Assembly: GCF_000739015.1 (NCBI RefSeq)
Contig: NZ_JPUG01000068.1
Location: 212,896 to 276,895 of the forward strand
Direction: 5' to 3'
Source: Microvirga sp. BSC39
Lineage (GTDB): Bacteria > Pseudomonadota > Alphaproteobacteria > Rhizobiales > Beijerinckiaceae
Length of the DNA: 64,000 bases
The notes beneath the pieces are model-generated. The model was not told where the DNA came from and made no database searches. It worked only from the letters and a program-made list of their open reading frames with translations. The translations under genes and the position numbers were made by a program. This document shows, one piece after another, positions 1-9,031 of this stretch (positions are counted from its first letter, which is position 1; every line of letters starts with the position of its first letter).

Positions 1-1
1 C

Positions 2-349
2 CCGCCCGGCATCACCCGGCTCGGCTTCGAGACATTCACCAGCATGGAGAAGGGTTTGAAGGACGCCGACATCGTCATGATGCTGCGCCTCCAGCGTGAG
101 CGCATGAACGGCTCCTTCGTGCCGTCCGTGAAGGAGTATTTCCGCTTCTACGGCCTCGATCAGGAAAAGCTCAGCTTCGCCAAGCCCGACGCGCTGGTCA
201 TGCATCCTGGCCCCATGAACCGGGGCGTGGAGATTTCCTCCGACGTGGCCGACGGCGCGCAGTCGCTCATCCGCGAACAGGTCGAAATGGGCGTCGCCGT
301 GCGCATGGCGGTGCTGGAGGCTCTGGCGAGCCATCTGCCGAATAGGTGA
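2..349 (+). CDS. pyrB: Aspartate carbamoyltransferase, C-terminal part (5' end outside window)
   Basis: Catalytic chain that joins carbamoyl phosphate and aspartate in pyrimidine synthesis. Only the last 115 codons are in the window; the frame is open from base 2 to TGA at 347-349. The segment [12 protein letters not shown] followed by [18 protein letters not shown] is typical of the aspartate-binding domain, and [12 protein letters not shown] near the C-terminus is a hallmark of the family. The gene stops 7 nt before the dihydroorotase-like gene, so the two form an operon, as usual in Rhizobiales. The internal ATG at 44 is not a real start, because the homology continues upstream of it. Confidence 0.95.
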   Translation, partial: PPGITRLGFETFTSMEKGLKDADIVMMLRLQRERMNGSFVPSVKEYFRFYGLDQEKLSFAKPDALVMHPGPMNRGVEISSDVADGAQSLIREQVEMGVAVRMAVLEALASHLPNR

Positions 350-356
350 AGGCGTC

Positions 357-1649
357 ATGAGCAACCAACCCATCCTCCTCAAGAACGCCCGCCTCATCGA
401 CCCCGCCAGCGGCCGCGAGGAGCGCGGCGGCGTGCTCGTGCGCGACGGCGTGATCCAGGATCTGGGCCCGCAGCTGAAGGAGGCCGCCGACGCACAGGCG
501 ATCGATTGCGGCGGCCAGGTGCTGGCCCCCGGCCTCATCGACATGCGCGCCTTCATCGGCGAGCCGGGTGGGCCGTATCGCGAGACCCTGAAGAGCGCCG
601 GCGAGGCGGCTGCGGCGGGCGGCGTCACCACCGTGGTGTCGATGCCGGACACGAGCCCGGCCCTCGACGATCCGGCGGTGATCGACTTCATCGTGCGCCG
701 CGCCCGCGACACCTCCACGGTCAACATCCGCCCGGCGGCGGCGCTGACCAAGGGCTTGCAGGGCGCCGAGATGGCGGAGATCGGCCGCCTGAAGGAGGCC
801 GGCGCCATCGCCTTCACGGACGGGGCGCGCCCGGTCACGAACGCCCAGGTGATGCGCCGGGCGCTCACCTATGCCCGCGACTTCGACGCGCTGATCATCC
901 ATCACGTGGAGGATCCCGATCTCGTCGGGCAGGGCGTCATGAACGAGGGCGAGTTCGCCTCCCGGCTCGGTCTGCCCGGCATCCCGCGCGAAGCCGAGAC
1001 GGTGATGCTGGAGCGCGACATCCGGCTCGTGCGTCTCACCGGCGGGCGCTACCATGCGGCGATGATCTCCTGCGCCGACTCGGCCGAGATCGTGCGCGCC
1101 GCGAAGGCGAGGGGACTGCCCGTCACCTGCGGCGTCTCCATCAATCACCTGGCGCTCAACGAGAACGACATCGGCGACTACCGGACCTTCCTCAAGCTCT
1201 CGCCGCCCCTGCGGCACGAGGACGACCGGCAGGCGATGATCGAGGCGCTGGCGGACGGCACCGTCGACGTGATCGTCTCGGACCACAATCCACAGGATGT
1301 TGAGAACAAGCGCCTGCCCTTCGCCGAGGCGGCCGACGGGGCCGTAGGGCTCGAGACCCTGCTTTCGGCCGCCCTGCGCCTCGTCCATTCGGACCGCATC
1401 TCCCTGCCGCGGCTCCTGCGGGCCCTGTCAACGAAACCCGCGGAAATCCTAGGTTTGCCCGTTGGCCGGCTCGCGGTCGGCGCCCCGGCCGACCTGATCG
1501 TGTTCGATCCGGACGCTCCTTATGTGCTCGACAAGCGCCAGCTCAAGTCCCTGTCCAAGAACACGCCCTTCGACGAGGCGCGCCTCGAAGGCCAGGTGAC
1601 CATCACGATGGTGGCGGGCCGGGTGGTTTTTCAACGCGAAACGATGTAA
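357..1649 (+). CDS. pyrC': Dihydroorotase-like protein PyrC', probably catalytically inactive
   Basis: A 430-aa amidohydrolase-fold protein of the class I dihydroorotase family. The strand that normally carries the HxH zinc ligands reads D62-M-R64-A-F66, so both histidines are missing. Other ligand regions are partly kept: IHHVEDP near 180, INHLAL near 262 and VSDHNPQ near 304. PyrC' paralogues without metal ligands are known in Pseudomonas, where they are needed for aspartate carbamoyltransferase assembly. The tight linkage to pyrB suggests the same structural role here, which is an inference. A true PyrC would then have to be encoded elsewhere. The start ATG follows an AGGTGAAGG-like ribosome site. 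Databases are likely to name it plain dihydroorotase. Confidence 0.88.
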   Translation: MSNQPILLKNARLIDPASGREERGGVLVRDGVIQDLGPQLKEAADAQAIDCGGQVLAPGLIDMRAFIGEPGGPYRETLKSAGEAAAAGGVTTVVSMPDTSPALDDPAVIDFIVRRARDTSTVNIRPAAALTKGLQGAEMAEIGRLKEAGAIAFTDGARPVTNAQVMRRALTYARDFDALIIHHVEDPDLVGQGVMNEGEFASRLGLPGIPREAETVMLERDIRLVRLTGGRYHAAMISCADSAEIVRAAKARGLPVTCGVSINHLALNENDIGDYRTFLKLSPPLRHEDDRQAMIEALADGTVDVIVSDHNPQDVENKRLPFAEAADGAVGLETLLSAALRLVHSDRISLPRLLRALSTKPAEILGLPVGRLAVGAPADLIVFDPDAPYVLDKRQLKSLSKNTPFDEARLEGQVTITMVAGRVVFQRETM

Positions 1650-1659
1650 CGAGAAGTGA

Positions 1660-2262
1660 ATGTCTGACGAGGCCAATCTCCTGTACCTGCTGGCGGCTCT
1701 GCTTTTCGGCTATCTCCTGGGCTCGATCCCGTTCGGGTTGATCTTCACCCGCATGGCGGGCCTGGGCGACGTGCGGAAGATCGGGTCCGGCAACATCGGC
1801 GCCACCAACGTGCTGCGCACCGGGCGCAAGGGGCTCGCGGCCGCGACGCTCCTGGCCGATGCCCTGAAGGGCACGGCGGCGGTGCTCATTGCCGCGCAAT
1901 GGGGCCCGCAATTCGCAACGATGGCCGCCCTCGGGGCCTTCCTCGGGCACCTCTTCCCGGTCTGGCTCGGGTTCAAGGGCGGCAAGGGCGTTGCTACCTT
2001 TATCGGCGTGCTGATCGGCCTCAAGCCCCTGGCGGCGCTGATCTTCTGCGCGATCTGGCTCGCGGTGGCTTTCGCGTCGAAATACTCCTCGCTCTCGGCC
2101 CTGGTTGCCAGCGCAGCGTCGCCGATCGTGCTCTGGCTGCTGGGCGAGCCCGGCATGGCCGGCATCGCCGTGGTGCTCGTGGCGCTCCTGTGGTGGAAGC
2201 ACGGACAGAACATCAGCCGCCTCCTTGCCGGAACCGAAGGCAAGATCGGCCAGAAGGGATGA
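1660..2262 (+). CDS. plsY: Glycerol-3-phosphate acyltransferase PlsY
   Basis: Integral membrane enzyme that transfers the acyl group of acyl-phosphate to glycerol-3-phosphate, the first step of phosphatidic acid synthesis. It has 200 aa, the usual length, with about five hydrophobic segments. Both PlsY signature loops are visible: [12 protein letters not shown] near residues 43-54 and [11 protein letters not shown] near 105-115. It starts 10 nt after the dihydroorotase-like gene and ends 4 nt before dprA, so it sits inside a four-gene operon. The partner acyl-phosphate synthase PlsX is not in the window. Confidence 0.96.
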   Translation: MSDEANLLYLLAALLFGYLLGSIPFGLIFTRMAGLGDVRKIGSGNIGATNVLRTGRKGLAAATLLADALKGTAAVLIAAQWGPQFATMAALGAFLGHLFPVWLGFKGGKGVATFIGVLIGLKPLAALIFCAIWLAVAFASKYSSLSALVASAASPIVLWLLGEPGMAGIAVVLVALLWWKHGQNISRLLAGTEGKIGQKG

Positions 2263-2266
2263 TCCC

Positions 2267-3451
2267 ATGATCCTGACGGATGAGCAGCGTCTCGACTGGC
2301 TCCGCCTCATCCGTTCGGAAAATGTCGGTCCGCGCACCTTCCGCGCCCTGATCAACCAGTATGGCGGGGCGGGAGCCGCGCTGGACGCCCTGCCGGATCT
2401 CGCCCGTCGCGGCGGGCGCCTGCTGCTCAAGGTCTGCAGCCGGGCCGAGGCCGAGAAGGAGATGGCCGCCGCCGCGCGCCTCGGCGCACGCTTCATCGCC
2501 ATGGGCGAGCCGGACTATCCCAAAACCCTCCAGGCCGTCGACACGGCCCCACGCCTGATTGCGCTTCGCGGCAATGCTGCCGTGCTGGCCAGGCCCTCTG
2601 TTGCCATCGTCGGATCGCGCAACGCCTCCGCGTCCGGCCTGACCTTCGCCGAGAGGCTCGCGCGGCAGCTGGGCGAGGCGGGCTATGTGGTCGTGTCAGG
2701 GCTGGCGCGGGGCATCGACACGAGAGCCCACAAGGCGACGCTCGGGACGGGAACGGTCGCGGTGCTCGCCGGCGGGCACGACCGGATCTACCCGAGCCAG
2801 AACGAGCCGCTGCTGCAGGCCATCCTCGACCAGGGCGGGGCGGTGGTCTCCGAGATGCCCATGGGCTGGGAGCCGCGCGGGCGCGATTTCCCCCGACGCA
2901 ACCGCATCGTCTCCGGCCTTTCCTATGGGGTCGTGGTGGTGGAGGCGGCGCGGCGCTCAGGCTCGCTCATCACGGCGCGCTTCGCCCTGGAGCAGGGGCG
3001 CGAGGTCTTTGCCGTGCCGGGCTCGCCGCTCGATCCCCGCGCCGAGGGCACCAACGATCTCATCCGCGACGGCGCCACCCTCTGCGCCGGAATCGAGCAT
3101 GTTACAAGCGTGCTGGAGCCGCTTGTCGCCTCGGGTCCGCGTCTCGACCGGAGCGTCGAGGAGCCCCAGTACATCCTCGGGTCGGAGGAACTCTGGGACG
3201 AGCTCGACCTGCCCGACATCGCCCGCGCGCCGGTGCGGTCCGTCATGCCCGATGCCGGGATCGAGGACGAGGCGGAGGAAGGGCAGGCCGACCTGATCAC
3301 GTTCCTTGGCCCGTCTCCGGTCGCCATCGACGATCTCGTCCGGCAATCCGGCCTGTCGATCCGCTCGGTCCAGACGGCCTTGCTGGAACTCGAGATCGCC
3401 GGGAGGCTGGAGCGTCACGGCGGCAATGCGGTGTCGCTGCTGAAGATCTAA
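2267..3451 (+). CDS. dprA: DNA-processing protein DprA (Smf)
   Basis: A 394-aa protein that loads RecA onto incoming single-stranded DNA during natural transformation. An N-terminal helix-hairpin-helix-like region ([20 protein letters not shown]) precedes the Rossmann-like DprA core ([36 protein letters not shown]). A C-terminal winged-helix domain ([19 protein letters not shown] onward) is the one found in long Gram-negative DprA. The reading frame is open further upstream inside plsY, but the ATG at 2267, 4 nt after the plsY stop, has an AGAAGGGAT ribosome site and begins the family homology. In many relatives topA follows dprA; here it does not. Confidence 0.95.
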   Translation: MILTDEQRLDWLRLIRSENVGPRTFRALINQYGGAGAALDALPDLARRGGRLLLKVCSRAEAEKEMAAAARLGARFIAMGEPDYPKTLQAVDTAPRLIALRGNAAVLARPSVAIVGSRNASASGLTFAERLARQLGEAGYVVVSGLARGIDTRAHKATLGTGTVAVLAGGHDRIYPSQNEPLLQAILDQGGAVVSEMPMGWEPRGRDFPRRNRIVSGLSYGVVVVEAARRSGSLITARFALEQGREVFAVPGSPLDPRAEGTNDLIRDGATLCAGIEHVTSVLEPLVASGPRLDRSVEEPQYILGSEELWDELDLPDIARAPVRSVMPDAGIEDEAEEGQADLITFLGPSPVAIDDLVRQSGLSIRSVQTALLELEIAGRLERHGGNAVSLLKI

Positions 3452-3690
3452 TCGTCCTTGTCGCCGGACTGCACCGCCCGGATGGCTTCCAGCCGGGCCA
3501 TGTCGAGCAGATAGGCCAGAAGATCGAGATTGGCTTCGCGGGCGAGGTAGGACAGCTCCGCCGAGAACTCGGCCACATACTGGGCCGTTTCCCCGGGGCT
3601 CATCTTGCGGCCGGTGTGGACGCTGTCCTCAGCGCCCGAAACGTCATTCGCGGACAGGTCTTTTCCGGAGGGGCGCAGGGCTTTGGTCAT
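3448..3690 (-). CDS. Small conserved hypothetical protein
   Basis: An 80-aa protein, not recognised beyond a resemblance to small Rhizobiales hypotheticals. The N-terminal 30 residues look disordered. The C-terminal half ([21 protein letters not shown] onward) is strongly helical with heptad-like hydrophobics, so it may dimerise or bind a partner. No cysteine or signal peptide is present. Its stop codon overlaps the dprA stop on the other strand by three bases (the CTAA at 3448-3451), a tight convergent junction. Codon use matches the neighbours, which supports a real gene. Confidence 0.7.
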   Translation of the reverse strand: MTKALRPSGKDLSANDVSGAEDSVHTGRKMSPGETAQYVAEFSAELSYLAREANLDLLAYLLDMARLEAIRAVQSGDKDD

Positions 3691-3796
3691 GAGGAATGAA
3701 GCTGTCTCACTGTTGCAATTCGCCTAGTTAGCAGCACAACTGTCAATAAGACAAGTCAATGCTTTAGACTTGAAGTTGCATGTCTGGCTGCGGTGA

Positions 3797-4723
3797 TCAA
3801 CCGAGAAGGGAAATGAGCACCGGCATGGAGAGCAGGGCAAGCAGGGTCTGGAGCGTCAGGATCTCCGCCATGAGGCCGGCATTCCCGCCCATCTGGCGCG
3901 CGAGCACGTAGGCAGCGCTGGCCGAGGGCACGGAGGCGGCGATGATGGTCACCGTCATGTCGTCCCCGGTCACACCCATGAATCCCGCGAGGGTTCCGGC
4001 CATGACCGGCAGGAGGACGAGCTTGAGGCCAGCCGACAGGGCGTGGGGCAGGCCCGGACGGGCAAGGCGCCGGATGTCGAGGCCCGCGCCGACGATCAGC
4101 AGGCCCGCCGCGAGCGCCGCCCGGCCGATGACCTCGATATAGGCGGCCAGCGGTTTGGGCAGAGGAGGCGCCAGCAGGTTGAGGGCAAGGCCCACGGCGC
4201 AGGACCAGATGAACGGGTTGGTCACGAAGGAGCGCAGGATATCCCAGGGGCTGCGCCGGGGCTGGCCGGCAAAGCGGATGAAGACGTAGAAGGCGAGCAG
4301 GTTGAGGAGCGGCACCATGGCGGCGATGGCAACGGCGATGAGCGCGATGCCGCGTTGGCCGAACAGGCTGCCGGCGACCGCCAGCCCCACGAAGGTGTTC
4401 CAGCGCGTCGCCCCCTGAAAGATCGACGTGAAGCTGGGGCCGTCGATGCCGAAATGGCGCTCCAGCAGCGGGCGCAGGGCGAGCACCAGCACGGCCATGG
4501 CGAGGATCGCGCCGACCAGCGCGCCGCCGACGCCGAGAACCGGCACTGAGGAGAGATCGGCCCGCGACAGGGTATCGATAATGAGCGCCGGGAAGAAGAT
4601 CACATAGGTGACGCGCTCCATCCCCGACCATTGCTGCTCATTGATGAAACCCGTGGCCCGGCATAGCCAGCCGGTGGCGATGATCAGGAAGGTCGGGATC
4701 AGGCTGGCGAAAACGGCGGACAT
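3797..4723 (-). CDS. AEC (auxin efflux carrier) family transporter
   Basis: A 308-aa membrane protein with about ten hydrophobic segments in two halves, the AEC/PIN-like layout. Typical features are an N-terminal IPTFLIIATGWLCRATGFI segment, a central FQGATRWNTFVGLA segment resembling the family's FxxxRxN signature, and ASVPSASAAYVLARQMGG in the last third. Bacterial members export or import small carboxylates such as malate or malonate; the substrate cannot be told from the sequence. It stands alone on the minus strand, upstream of the small 80-aa gene and separated from it by 106 nt of AT-richer DNA. Confidence 0.85.
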   Translation of the reverse strand: MSAVFASLIPTFLIIATGWLCRATGFINEQQWSGMERVTYVIFFPALIIDTLSRADLSSVPVLGVGGALVGAILAMAVLVLALRPLLERHFGIDGPSFTSIFQGATRWNTFVGLAVAGSLFGQRGIALIAVAIAAMVPLLNLLAFYVFIRFAGQPRRSPWDILRSFVTNPFIWSCAVGLALNLLAPPLPKPLAAYIEVIGRAALAAGLLIVGAGLDIRRLARPGLPHALSAGLKLVLLPVMAGTLAGFMGVTGDDMTVTIIAASVPSASAAYVLARQMGGNAGLMAEILTLQTLLALLSMPVLISLLG

Positions 4724-4880
4724 GGGGAGCCGGAGCAGGAGGGAGCGGGCAATCCGGCAAAAGCAGGGTGCATGATGCGCTTAAGGCGGATCGCAGCCAT
4801 CGACAAGCGCCGGATAAGCTTGCATTGGAATCCGGTCCCGATACTCCACTTGTCTTTGTACGCGCTCCGCCAGAGGCCCC

Positions 4881-5303
4881 ATGATCCAGGTGACGAACTC
4901 CATCGCGCTCGATGAAGCGGAACTCCAGGAAAGCTTCATCCGCGCCTCCGGCCCGGGCGGGCAGAACGTCAACAAGGTGGAAACCGCCGTCCAGCTGCGC
5001 TTCGACGTGCGCAACTCGCCCTCGCTGCCGGATTATGTGAAGGAAAAGCTGGAGCGGCTCGCCGGCAGTCGCTTGACCAATGACGGCGTGCTCATCATCA
5101 CCGCACAGCGCTTCCGCTCGCAGGAGCGCAACCGGGAGGATGCGGTGGAGCGCCTCGTGGAACTGGTCCGACAGGCGACGGAGCGGCCCAAGCCGCGCCG
5201 GCCCACGCGGCCGACGCTCGCTTCCAAGAAGCGCAGGCTGGAGGCGAAAGGCCGCCGGGCCGATACCAAGAAGGGGCGCAGCGGCAAGCCGGCCTTCGAC
5301 TAG
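4881..5303 (+). CDS. arfB: Alternative ribosome-rescue factor ArfB (peptidyl-tRNA hydrolase)
   Basis: A 140-aa protein that enters the A site of ribosomes stalled on truncated mRNA and hydrolyses the peptidyl-tRNA. The release-factor-like domain contains GPGGQNVNKVETAVQLRF at about 24-41, with the catalytic GGQ. The C-terminal tail is long and rich in Lys and Arg (RPTLASKKRRLEAKGRR onward), as needed to probe the empty mRNA channel. The length and the absence of codon-recognition domains separate it from RF1 and RF2. It is monocistronic, with a palindromic repeat cluster right after it. Confidence 0.93.
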   Translation: MIQVTNSIALDEAELQESFIRASGPGGQNVNKVETAVQLRFDVRNSPSLPDYVKEKLERLAGSRLTNDGVLIITAQRFRSQERNREDAVERLVELVRQATERPKPRRPTRPTLASKKRRLEAKGRRADTKKGRSGKPAFD

Positions 5304-5321
5304 GATCGAAAGCCGGCTTTA

Positions 5322-5411
5322 GCGCATCGTGCGGACCCAGCCGGCCGCGCCAGCGAAAAGTGGATCCGGTTTTCACTGCGTGGCCCGCTGGGTCCGCACT
5401 CAACGATGCGC
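5322..5411. repeat. Dispersed palindrome, module A (long form)
   Basis: Inverted repeat with arms GCGCATCGTGCGGACCCAG and CTGGGTCCGCAC...CGATGCGC, enclosing a second palindrome, GAAAAGTGGATCCGGTTTTC. The inner part resembles the intergenic GAAAAGTG/CACTTTTC palindromes widespread in Rhizobiales genomes. Module B begins 12 nt later. The pair lies between the convergent ends of arfB and the SPW protein gene, so it may serve as a bidirectional transcription stop. A shorter copy of module A occurs at 58323-58362. Confidence 0.85.
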
Positions 5412-5423
5412 CAGCAAAGAGTT

Positions 5424-5476
5424 GGAGCATCGAATTGGATCCCAAAAGTGGATTCCACTTTTGGGTCCGATGCTCC
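5424..5476. repeat. Dispersed palindrome, module B, copy 1
   Basis: Inverted repeat of the form GGAGCATC...CCCAAAAGTGG / CCACTTTTGGGTCCGATGCTCC with a four-base loop and a short insertion in the left arm. Related copies occur at 12164-12214, 43471-43518 and 58377-58426. All four keep the right-hand core CACTTNTGGGNCCGATGCT. Confidence 0.88.
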
Positions 5477-5497
5477 AGCCTGTGAAGGGCTGCCTGA

Positions 5498-5890
5498 TCA
5501 GCTGTAAGTCCGCCCCACGCCCACATCCGACGTGTGAGGGGTCGTGTGGGTCATCAGGGAGACGCCGATCTCCATCAGGCCGATGATCAGGTGCGGCCAG
5601 AACACCTGGTCGGCAAAGCCGAAGAGCCAGGGCGAGGCCGCGAGCAGCAGGCCGCCGGCCGCATCGACGCCGAGATGCAGCGGCATCGGGATCACCTTGG
5701 CGAGCGACAGCTCGTAATCCGTCATGATGCTCATGACCAGGATGGCCGCGCCGAGGATGATGGGCACCCATTGAGCCGCACCGCCATCGGCGAAGCCGAG
5801 CACGAACGGAGCCACGATCAGGAGAAGCCCGGTCAGGTAGTCGATAACGCCGTGGGTACGGGTTGGAATGAAACGCATAACGATCCTCAT
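5498..5890 (-). CDS. SPW-repeat membrane protein
   Basis: A 130-aa protein with four predicted membrane helices made of two similar halves. The family motif is seen as SPWLFGFAD in the second half, and a degenerate form APFVLGFAD occurs in the first half. This matches the SPW-repeat family (related to DUF4383/DoxX-like small membrane proteins), whose function is unknown. Two nearby starts are possible (5890 or 5878); the second begins MRFIPTRTHGVIDYLTG, which is where homology is expected to start. It is monocistronic, on the minus strand. Confidence 0.78.
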   Translation of the reverse strand: MRIVMRFIPTRTHGVIDYLTGLLLIVAPFVLGFADGGAAQWVPIILGAAILVMSIMTDYELSLAKVIPMPLHLGVDAAGGLLLAASPWLFGFADQVFWPHLIIGLMEIGVSLMTHTTPHTSDVGVGRTYS

Positions 5891-6011
5891 CCTGCATGGT
5901 TGGTGACGCGCGAGAGCGCATCAGTCAAAGCCCAGCCAGAGGACCATGTTCCCGTTCCGAGAGGCTTTCATGGCCCATGCCCGGCCTGCGAAGCCTCTGA
6001 ACTAACTTATG

Positions 6012-7061
6012 TTATCTTTCTGGCGGGTACCTGTGTTCGCCGCCTCTGAAATCCGAGACCGTGTGGCATCCCCCGTTCTCCCGGATGGCGTCCGGACCGA
6101 TCACGGCCTTTCCGTGCCCGCCGGGAATGTCGAGGATGTAGGTCGGCTGGCACAGGCCCGAGATGCGCCCGCGCAGGCTGGCCACGAGGGCACGGCCCTC
6201 CTCGATGGAGAGGCGGAAATGGCTCGTGCCCGGCGCGAGATCGGGATGGTGCAGGTAGTAGGGCTTGATCCGGTTTTCCACGAAGGCGCGCATCAGGGCG
6301 GCCAGCGTGTCGGGATCGTCGTTGACGCCCCTCAGGAGCACCGACTGGCTGATCATCACGATGCCTGAATCCACCAGGCGAGCGCAGGCGGCGCGGGCGT
6401 CCGGGGTCAGCTCGCGCGGATGGTTGGCGTGGAGCGCCACATAGGCCGTCTTGCCGCTGCATTTGAGGGCCGCGATCAGCGCCTCGTCGATCCGCTCCGG
6501 CTCCACCACGGGAACGCGGGTGTGGAAGCGGACGATCTTCACGTGATCGATGGCGGAGAGCCGCTGCGTGATCTCGGTCAGCCGACGCGGGGAGAGCACC
6601 AGCGGGTCGCCCCCGGTGAGGATCACCTCCCAGATCTCCGGATGAGCGGCGATATAGGCGAAAGCCTTGTCCATGGCCTCGGGCGAGAGGGTGCCGAGCC
6701 CCTGCGGCCCGACCATCTCGCGGCGGAAGCAGAAGCGGCAATAGACCGGGCACACATGCACGGCTTTCAGCAGCACCCGGTCGGGATAGCGATGGACGAT
6801 GCCCTCGACGGGGCTGTGCGCCAGATCACCGATAGGGTCGTCCCGCTCCTCGGGCGTGGTGGTCAGCTCCGCCGAGTCGGGCACGAACTGGCGGGCGATG
6901 GGGTCGTTCGGGTCGTTGCGGTCGATCAGCCGGGCCATGGCGGGGCTGATGGCGACGGCGTAGCGCTCGGCCACCGCCTTGAATCCAGGGAGTTTCTCGG
7001 GCGCCACGAAACCGGCCTCCGCCAGTTCGGCCGGATTGCGCAGGGGGCGGATCGCGTTCAC
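6012..7061 (-). CDS. epmB: EF-P (R)-beta-lysine-forming lysine 2,3-aminomutase EpmB
   Basis: A 349-aa radical-SAM enzyme of the lysine 2,3-aminomutase family. The cluster-binding CxxxCxxC is at C104-C108-C111 (CPVYCRFC), followed by [14 protein letters not shown]-site residues are in the C-terminal third. The length is that of EpmB (about 340) rather than catabolic KamA (over 410). Its ATG overlaps the epmA stop by 4 nt and efp lies just beyond, so the role in making beta-lysine for EF-P modification is well supported. The expected product is (R)-beta-lysine, which EpmA then attaches to EF-P. Confidence 0.93.
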   Translation of the reverse strand: MNAIRPLRNPAELAEAGFVAPEKLPGFKAVAERYAVAISPAMARLIDRNDPNDPIARQFVPDSAELTTTPEERDDPIGDLAHSPVEGIVHRYPDRVLLKAVHVCPVYCRFCFRREMVGPQGLGTLSPEAMDKAFAYIAAHPEIWEVILTGGDPLVLSPRRLTEITQRLSAIDHVKIVRFHTRVPVVEPERIDEALIAALKCSGKTAYVALHANHPRELTPDARAACARLVDSGIVMISQSVLLRGVNDDPDTLAALMRAFVENRIKPYYLHHPDLAPGTSHFRLSIEEGRALVASLRGRISGLCQPTYILDIPGGHGKAVIGPDAIRENGGCHTVSDFRGGEHRYPPER

Positions 7062-8122
7062 CGGCCGGTCTCCGGCACGGGCGCCCAGAGCACCTGGTCG
7101 ATGCGGGAGGCGCCGGTGGCGAGCATCACCAGCCGGTCGAAGCCGAGCGCGATGCCGCTGGCCTCGGGCATGTGGGCCAGGGCCGCAAGGAAATCCTCGT
7201 CCACAGGGTAGCTTTCTCCATAGACCCGCATCTTCTCGGCCATCTCCAATTCAAAGCGGCGGCGCTGCTCGGCGGCGTCCGTCAACTCGCCGAAGGCGTT
7301 GGCGAGTTCCACCCCGCAGGCATAGAGCTCGAACCGCTCCGCCACCCGCGGGTCTCGGGCAGCCGGGCGGGCGAGCGCCGCCTCGGCCACGGGGTACTCG
7401 TCCAGGATCGTGGCGCGCCCGAGGCCGAGATTGGGTTCGACCCGCTCCACGATGACACGGCTGAACAGGTCCGCCCAGGTATCGTCCTCCGCCACCCGCA
7501 GGCCCGCCACCTTCAAGCTGGCGGCAAGGCTATCCCGGTCGGTTTCGCCGTCGAGGCTGATGGAGGTGAGGAGGTCGATGCCGGCGAAGCGCTCGAAGGC
7601 TTCGGCCACGCTCAGACGCTCGGGCTTCCGGAACGGGTCGGTCTCGCGGCCGCGCCAGGTGAGGGTGCGGGTGCCGGCCGTCTCGGCGGCAAGGCCCAGG
7701 ATCTCCCCGCAATCCGTCATCAGCGTCTCGTAGCTCTCGCCGGCCCGGTACCATTCGACCATGGTGAATTCAGAGTGGTGCAGCGGGCCGCGCTCCCGGT
7801 TGCGGTACACATGAGCGAAGCACGCAATCCGGGGCTCGCCCGCGGCCAGCAGCTTCTTGCAGGCGAATTCCGGCGAGGTGTGGAGATAAAGGGGCGTCCG
7901 CGACCCGTCGTGGCCGATGGCTTCCGTGGCGAAGGCGTGGAGATGTGCCTCGTTGCCCGGCGAGGTCTGGAGCGTGGCGGTGTCGACCTCGACGAAATCC
8001 CGTTCCGCGAAAAAGCCGCGCAGGGCCGCCTGGATCCGGTTCCGCCCCATGAGGAAGGGCCGCCGGTCGGCGTGGACATGGGGCGTCCACCAGGGGGAGG
8101 GAGCGGCCAAGGTCTTATCCAT
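7058..8122 (-). CDS. epmA: EF-P-(R)-beta-lysine ligase EpmA (GenX/PoxA)
   Basis: A truncated class II lysyl-tRNA synthetase paralogue that attaches beta-lysine to EF-P. Class II motifs are visible: [13 protein letters not shown] and [20 protein letters not shown] (motif 2), and [10 protein letters not shown] (motif 3) near the C-terminus. There is no tRNA anticodon-binding domain. The frame is open up to 8203, but the ATG at 8122 gives 354 aa starting [12 protein letters not shown], closer to the family length of about 325 and leaving the intergenic palindrome outside the gene. It is the first gene of an epmA-epmB operon, divergent from efp. Confidence 0.93.
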   Translation of the reverse strand: MDKTLAAPSPWWTPHVHADRRPFLMGRNRIQAALRGFFAERDFVEVDTATLQTSPGNEAHLHAFATEAIGHDGSRTPLYLHTSPEFACKKLLAAGEPRIACFAHVYRNRERGPLHHSEFTMVEWYRAGESYETLMTDCGEILGLAAETAGTRTLTWRGRETDPFRKPERLSVAEAFERFAGIDLLTSISLDGETDRDSLAASLKVAGLRVAEDDTWADLFSRVIVERVEPNLGLGRATILDEYPVAEAALARPAARDPRVAERFELYACGVELANAFGELTDAAEQRRRFELEMAEKMRVYGESYPVDEDFLAALAHMPEASGIALGFDRLVMLATGASRIDQVLWAPVPETGR

Positions 8123-8177
8123 TCCAAAGGGTTCCGCGAGGTCGGACTGGCGATTTGCGCCAAGATAGGCTACTTGC

Positions 8178-8201
8178 GGCACCGAAAGCATTTTCGGTGC
8201 C
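8178..8201. promoter_or_regulatory. Perfect palindrome in the epmA-efp divergent region
   Basis: GGCACCGAAA (8178-8187), a GCAT spacer, and TTTCGGTGCC (8192-8201) form a perfect 10-bp inverted repeat. It lies 55 nt from the chosen epmA start and 62 nt from the efp start, in the only stretch that can hold both promoters. It could be an operator for a dimeric regulator or an RNA hairpin in one leader. No T-run follows on either strand, so it is unlikely to be an intrinsic terminator. Confidence 0.6.
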
Positions 8202-8263
8202 ACTGGGGCTCGGACGACCCGACCCTCACGACGCGCCCCTATATGTCACAAGGAAAGCCTCAC

Positions 8264-8830
8264 GTGAAGGTCATCGCCTCTACGCTCCGCAAAGGCAACG
8301 TCGTCGATATGGACGGCCGGCTCTATGTGGTTCTCACCGCCCAGAACATCCACCCCGGCAAGGGCACGCCGGTCACCCAGCTCGACATGCGCCGCATCTC
8401 CGATGGCGTGAAGGTCTCCGAGCGCTATCGCACCACCGAGCAGGTGGAGCGCGCCTTCGTCGAGGACCGCGAGCATACCTTCCTCTACCAGGACGGCGAG
8501 GGCTTCCACTTCATGAACCCCGAGACCTACGACCAGGTCGTGGTCCCGGAAGACATCATCGGCGACCAGAAGGCCTACCTCCAGGAAGGCATGGCCGTGA
8601 TGCTCTCGCTTCATAACGGCATTGCGATCGCCATCGAGCTGCCCGCCCGCATCACCCTTGAGATCACCGAGACCGAGCCGGTGGTGAAGGGCCAGACGGC
8701 GTCCTCGTCCTACAAGCCCGCCATGCTGTCCAACGGCGTGCGCACCCTGGTGCCGCCCCACATCCAGGCCGGCACCCGCGTGGTGATCATGACGGAAGAC
8801 GGCTCCTACGTGGAGCGCGCGAAGGACTAA
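8264..8830 (+). CDS. efp: Translation elongation factor P
   Basis: EF-P relieves ribosomes stalled at polyproline stretches. The GTG at 8264 gives 188 aa beginning (M)[14 protein letters not shown], the standard length and start, and has an AAGGAA ribosome site 9 nt upstream. An ATG at 8243 in the same frame is the alternative. The modified lysine is K33 in the loop HPGKGTP, the context used by the EpmA/EpmB beta-lysylation route. KOW-like domain I is followed by two OB domains ending [11 protein letters not shown]. The modification enzymes are encoded divergently next to it. No EpmC hydroxylase gene is seen. Confidence 0.96.
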   Translation: MKVIASTLRKGNVVDMDGRLYVVLTAQNIHPGKGTPVTQLDMRRISDGVKVSERYRTTEQVERAFVEDREHTFLYQDGEGFHFMNPETYDQVVVPEDIIGDQKAYLQEGMAVMLSLHNGIAIAIELPARITLEITETEPVVKGQTASSSYKPAMLSNGVRTLVPPHIQAGTRVVIMTEDGSYVERAKD

Positions 8831-8847
8831 GAGCCCTTTCCTCTCCC

Positions 8848-8937
8848 GTCATCACCGGTCTTGTGCCGGTGATCTCGACTGGAAGAGTGCAGCGCCTCTC
8901 AGGATCAGGATGGCCGGCACATGGCCGGCCGTGACGT
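8848..8937. repeat. Composite REP-like palindrome pair, copy 1
   Basis: Two short palindromes, ATCACCGGT-CTTGT-GCCGGTGAT (8851-8873) and an ATGGCCGGC / GGCCGGCC form near 8909-8930, are bounded by GTCAT on the left and GTGAC on the right. The layout (two palindromes about 35-60 nt apart facing each other) matches four more places in the window. This REPIN-like element lies in the gap between efp and the aminotransferase. Confidence 0.75.
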
Positions 8938-9031
8938 CTAGCGGAGCCAATCACACCTTGCAGGGCAGGCGGTTCCGGTGAACGCTCACCGGGCGTCCTG
9001 CCCTTATCTTTTTGCGGAGTCGAACAGTCTC

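Noticed and set aside
7172..8263. Long plus-strand frame running into efp, suggesting a fusion protein of 552 aa
   Set aside because: The first 360 residues are antisense to epmA and have no homology; EF-P itself begins at the GTG at 8264 with a ribosome site.
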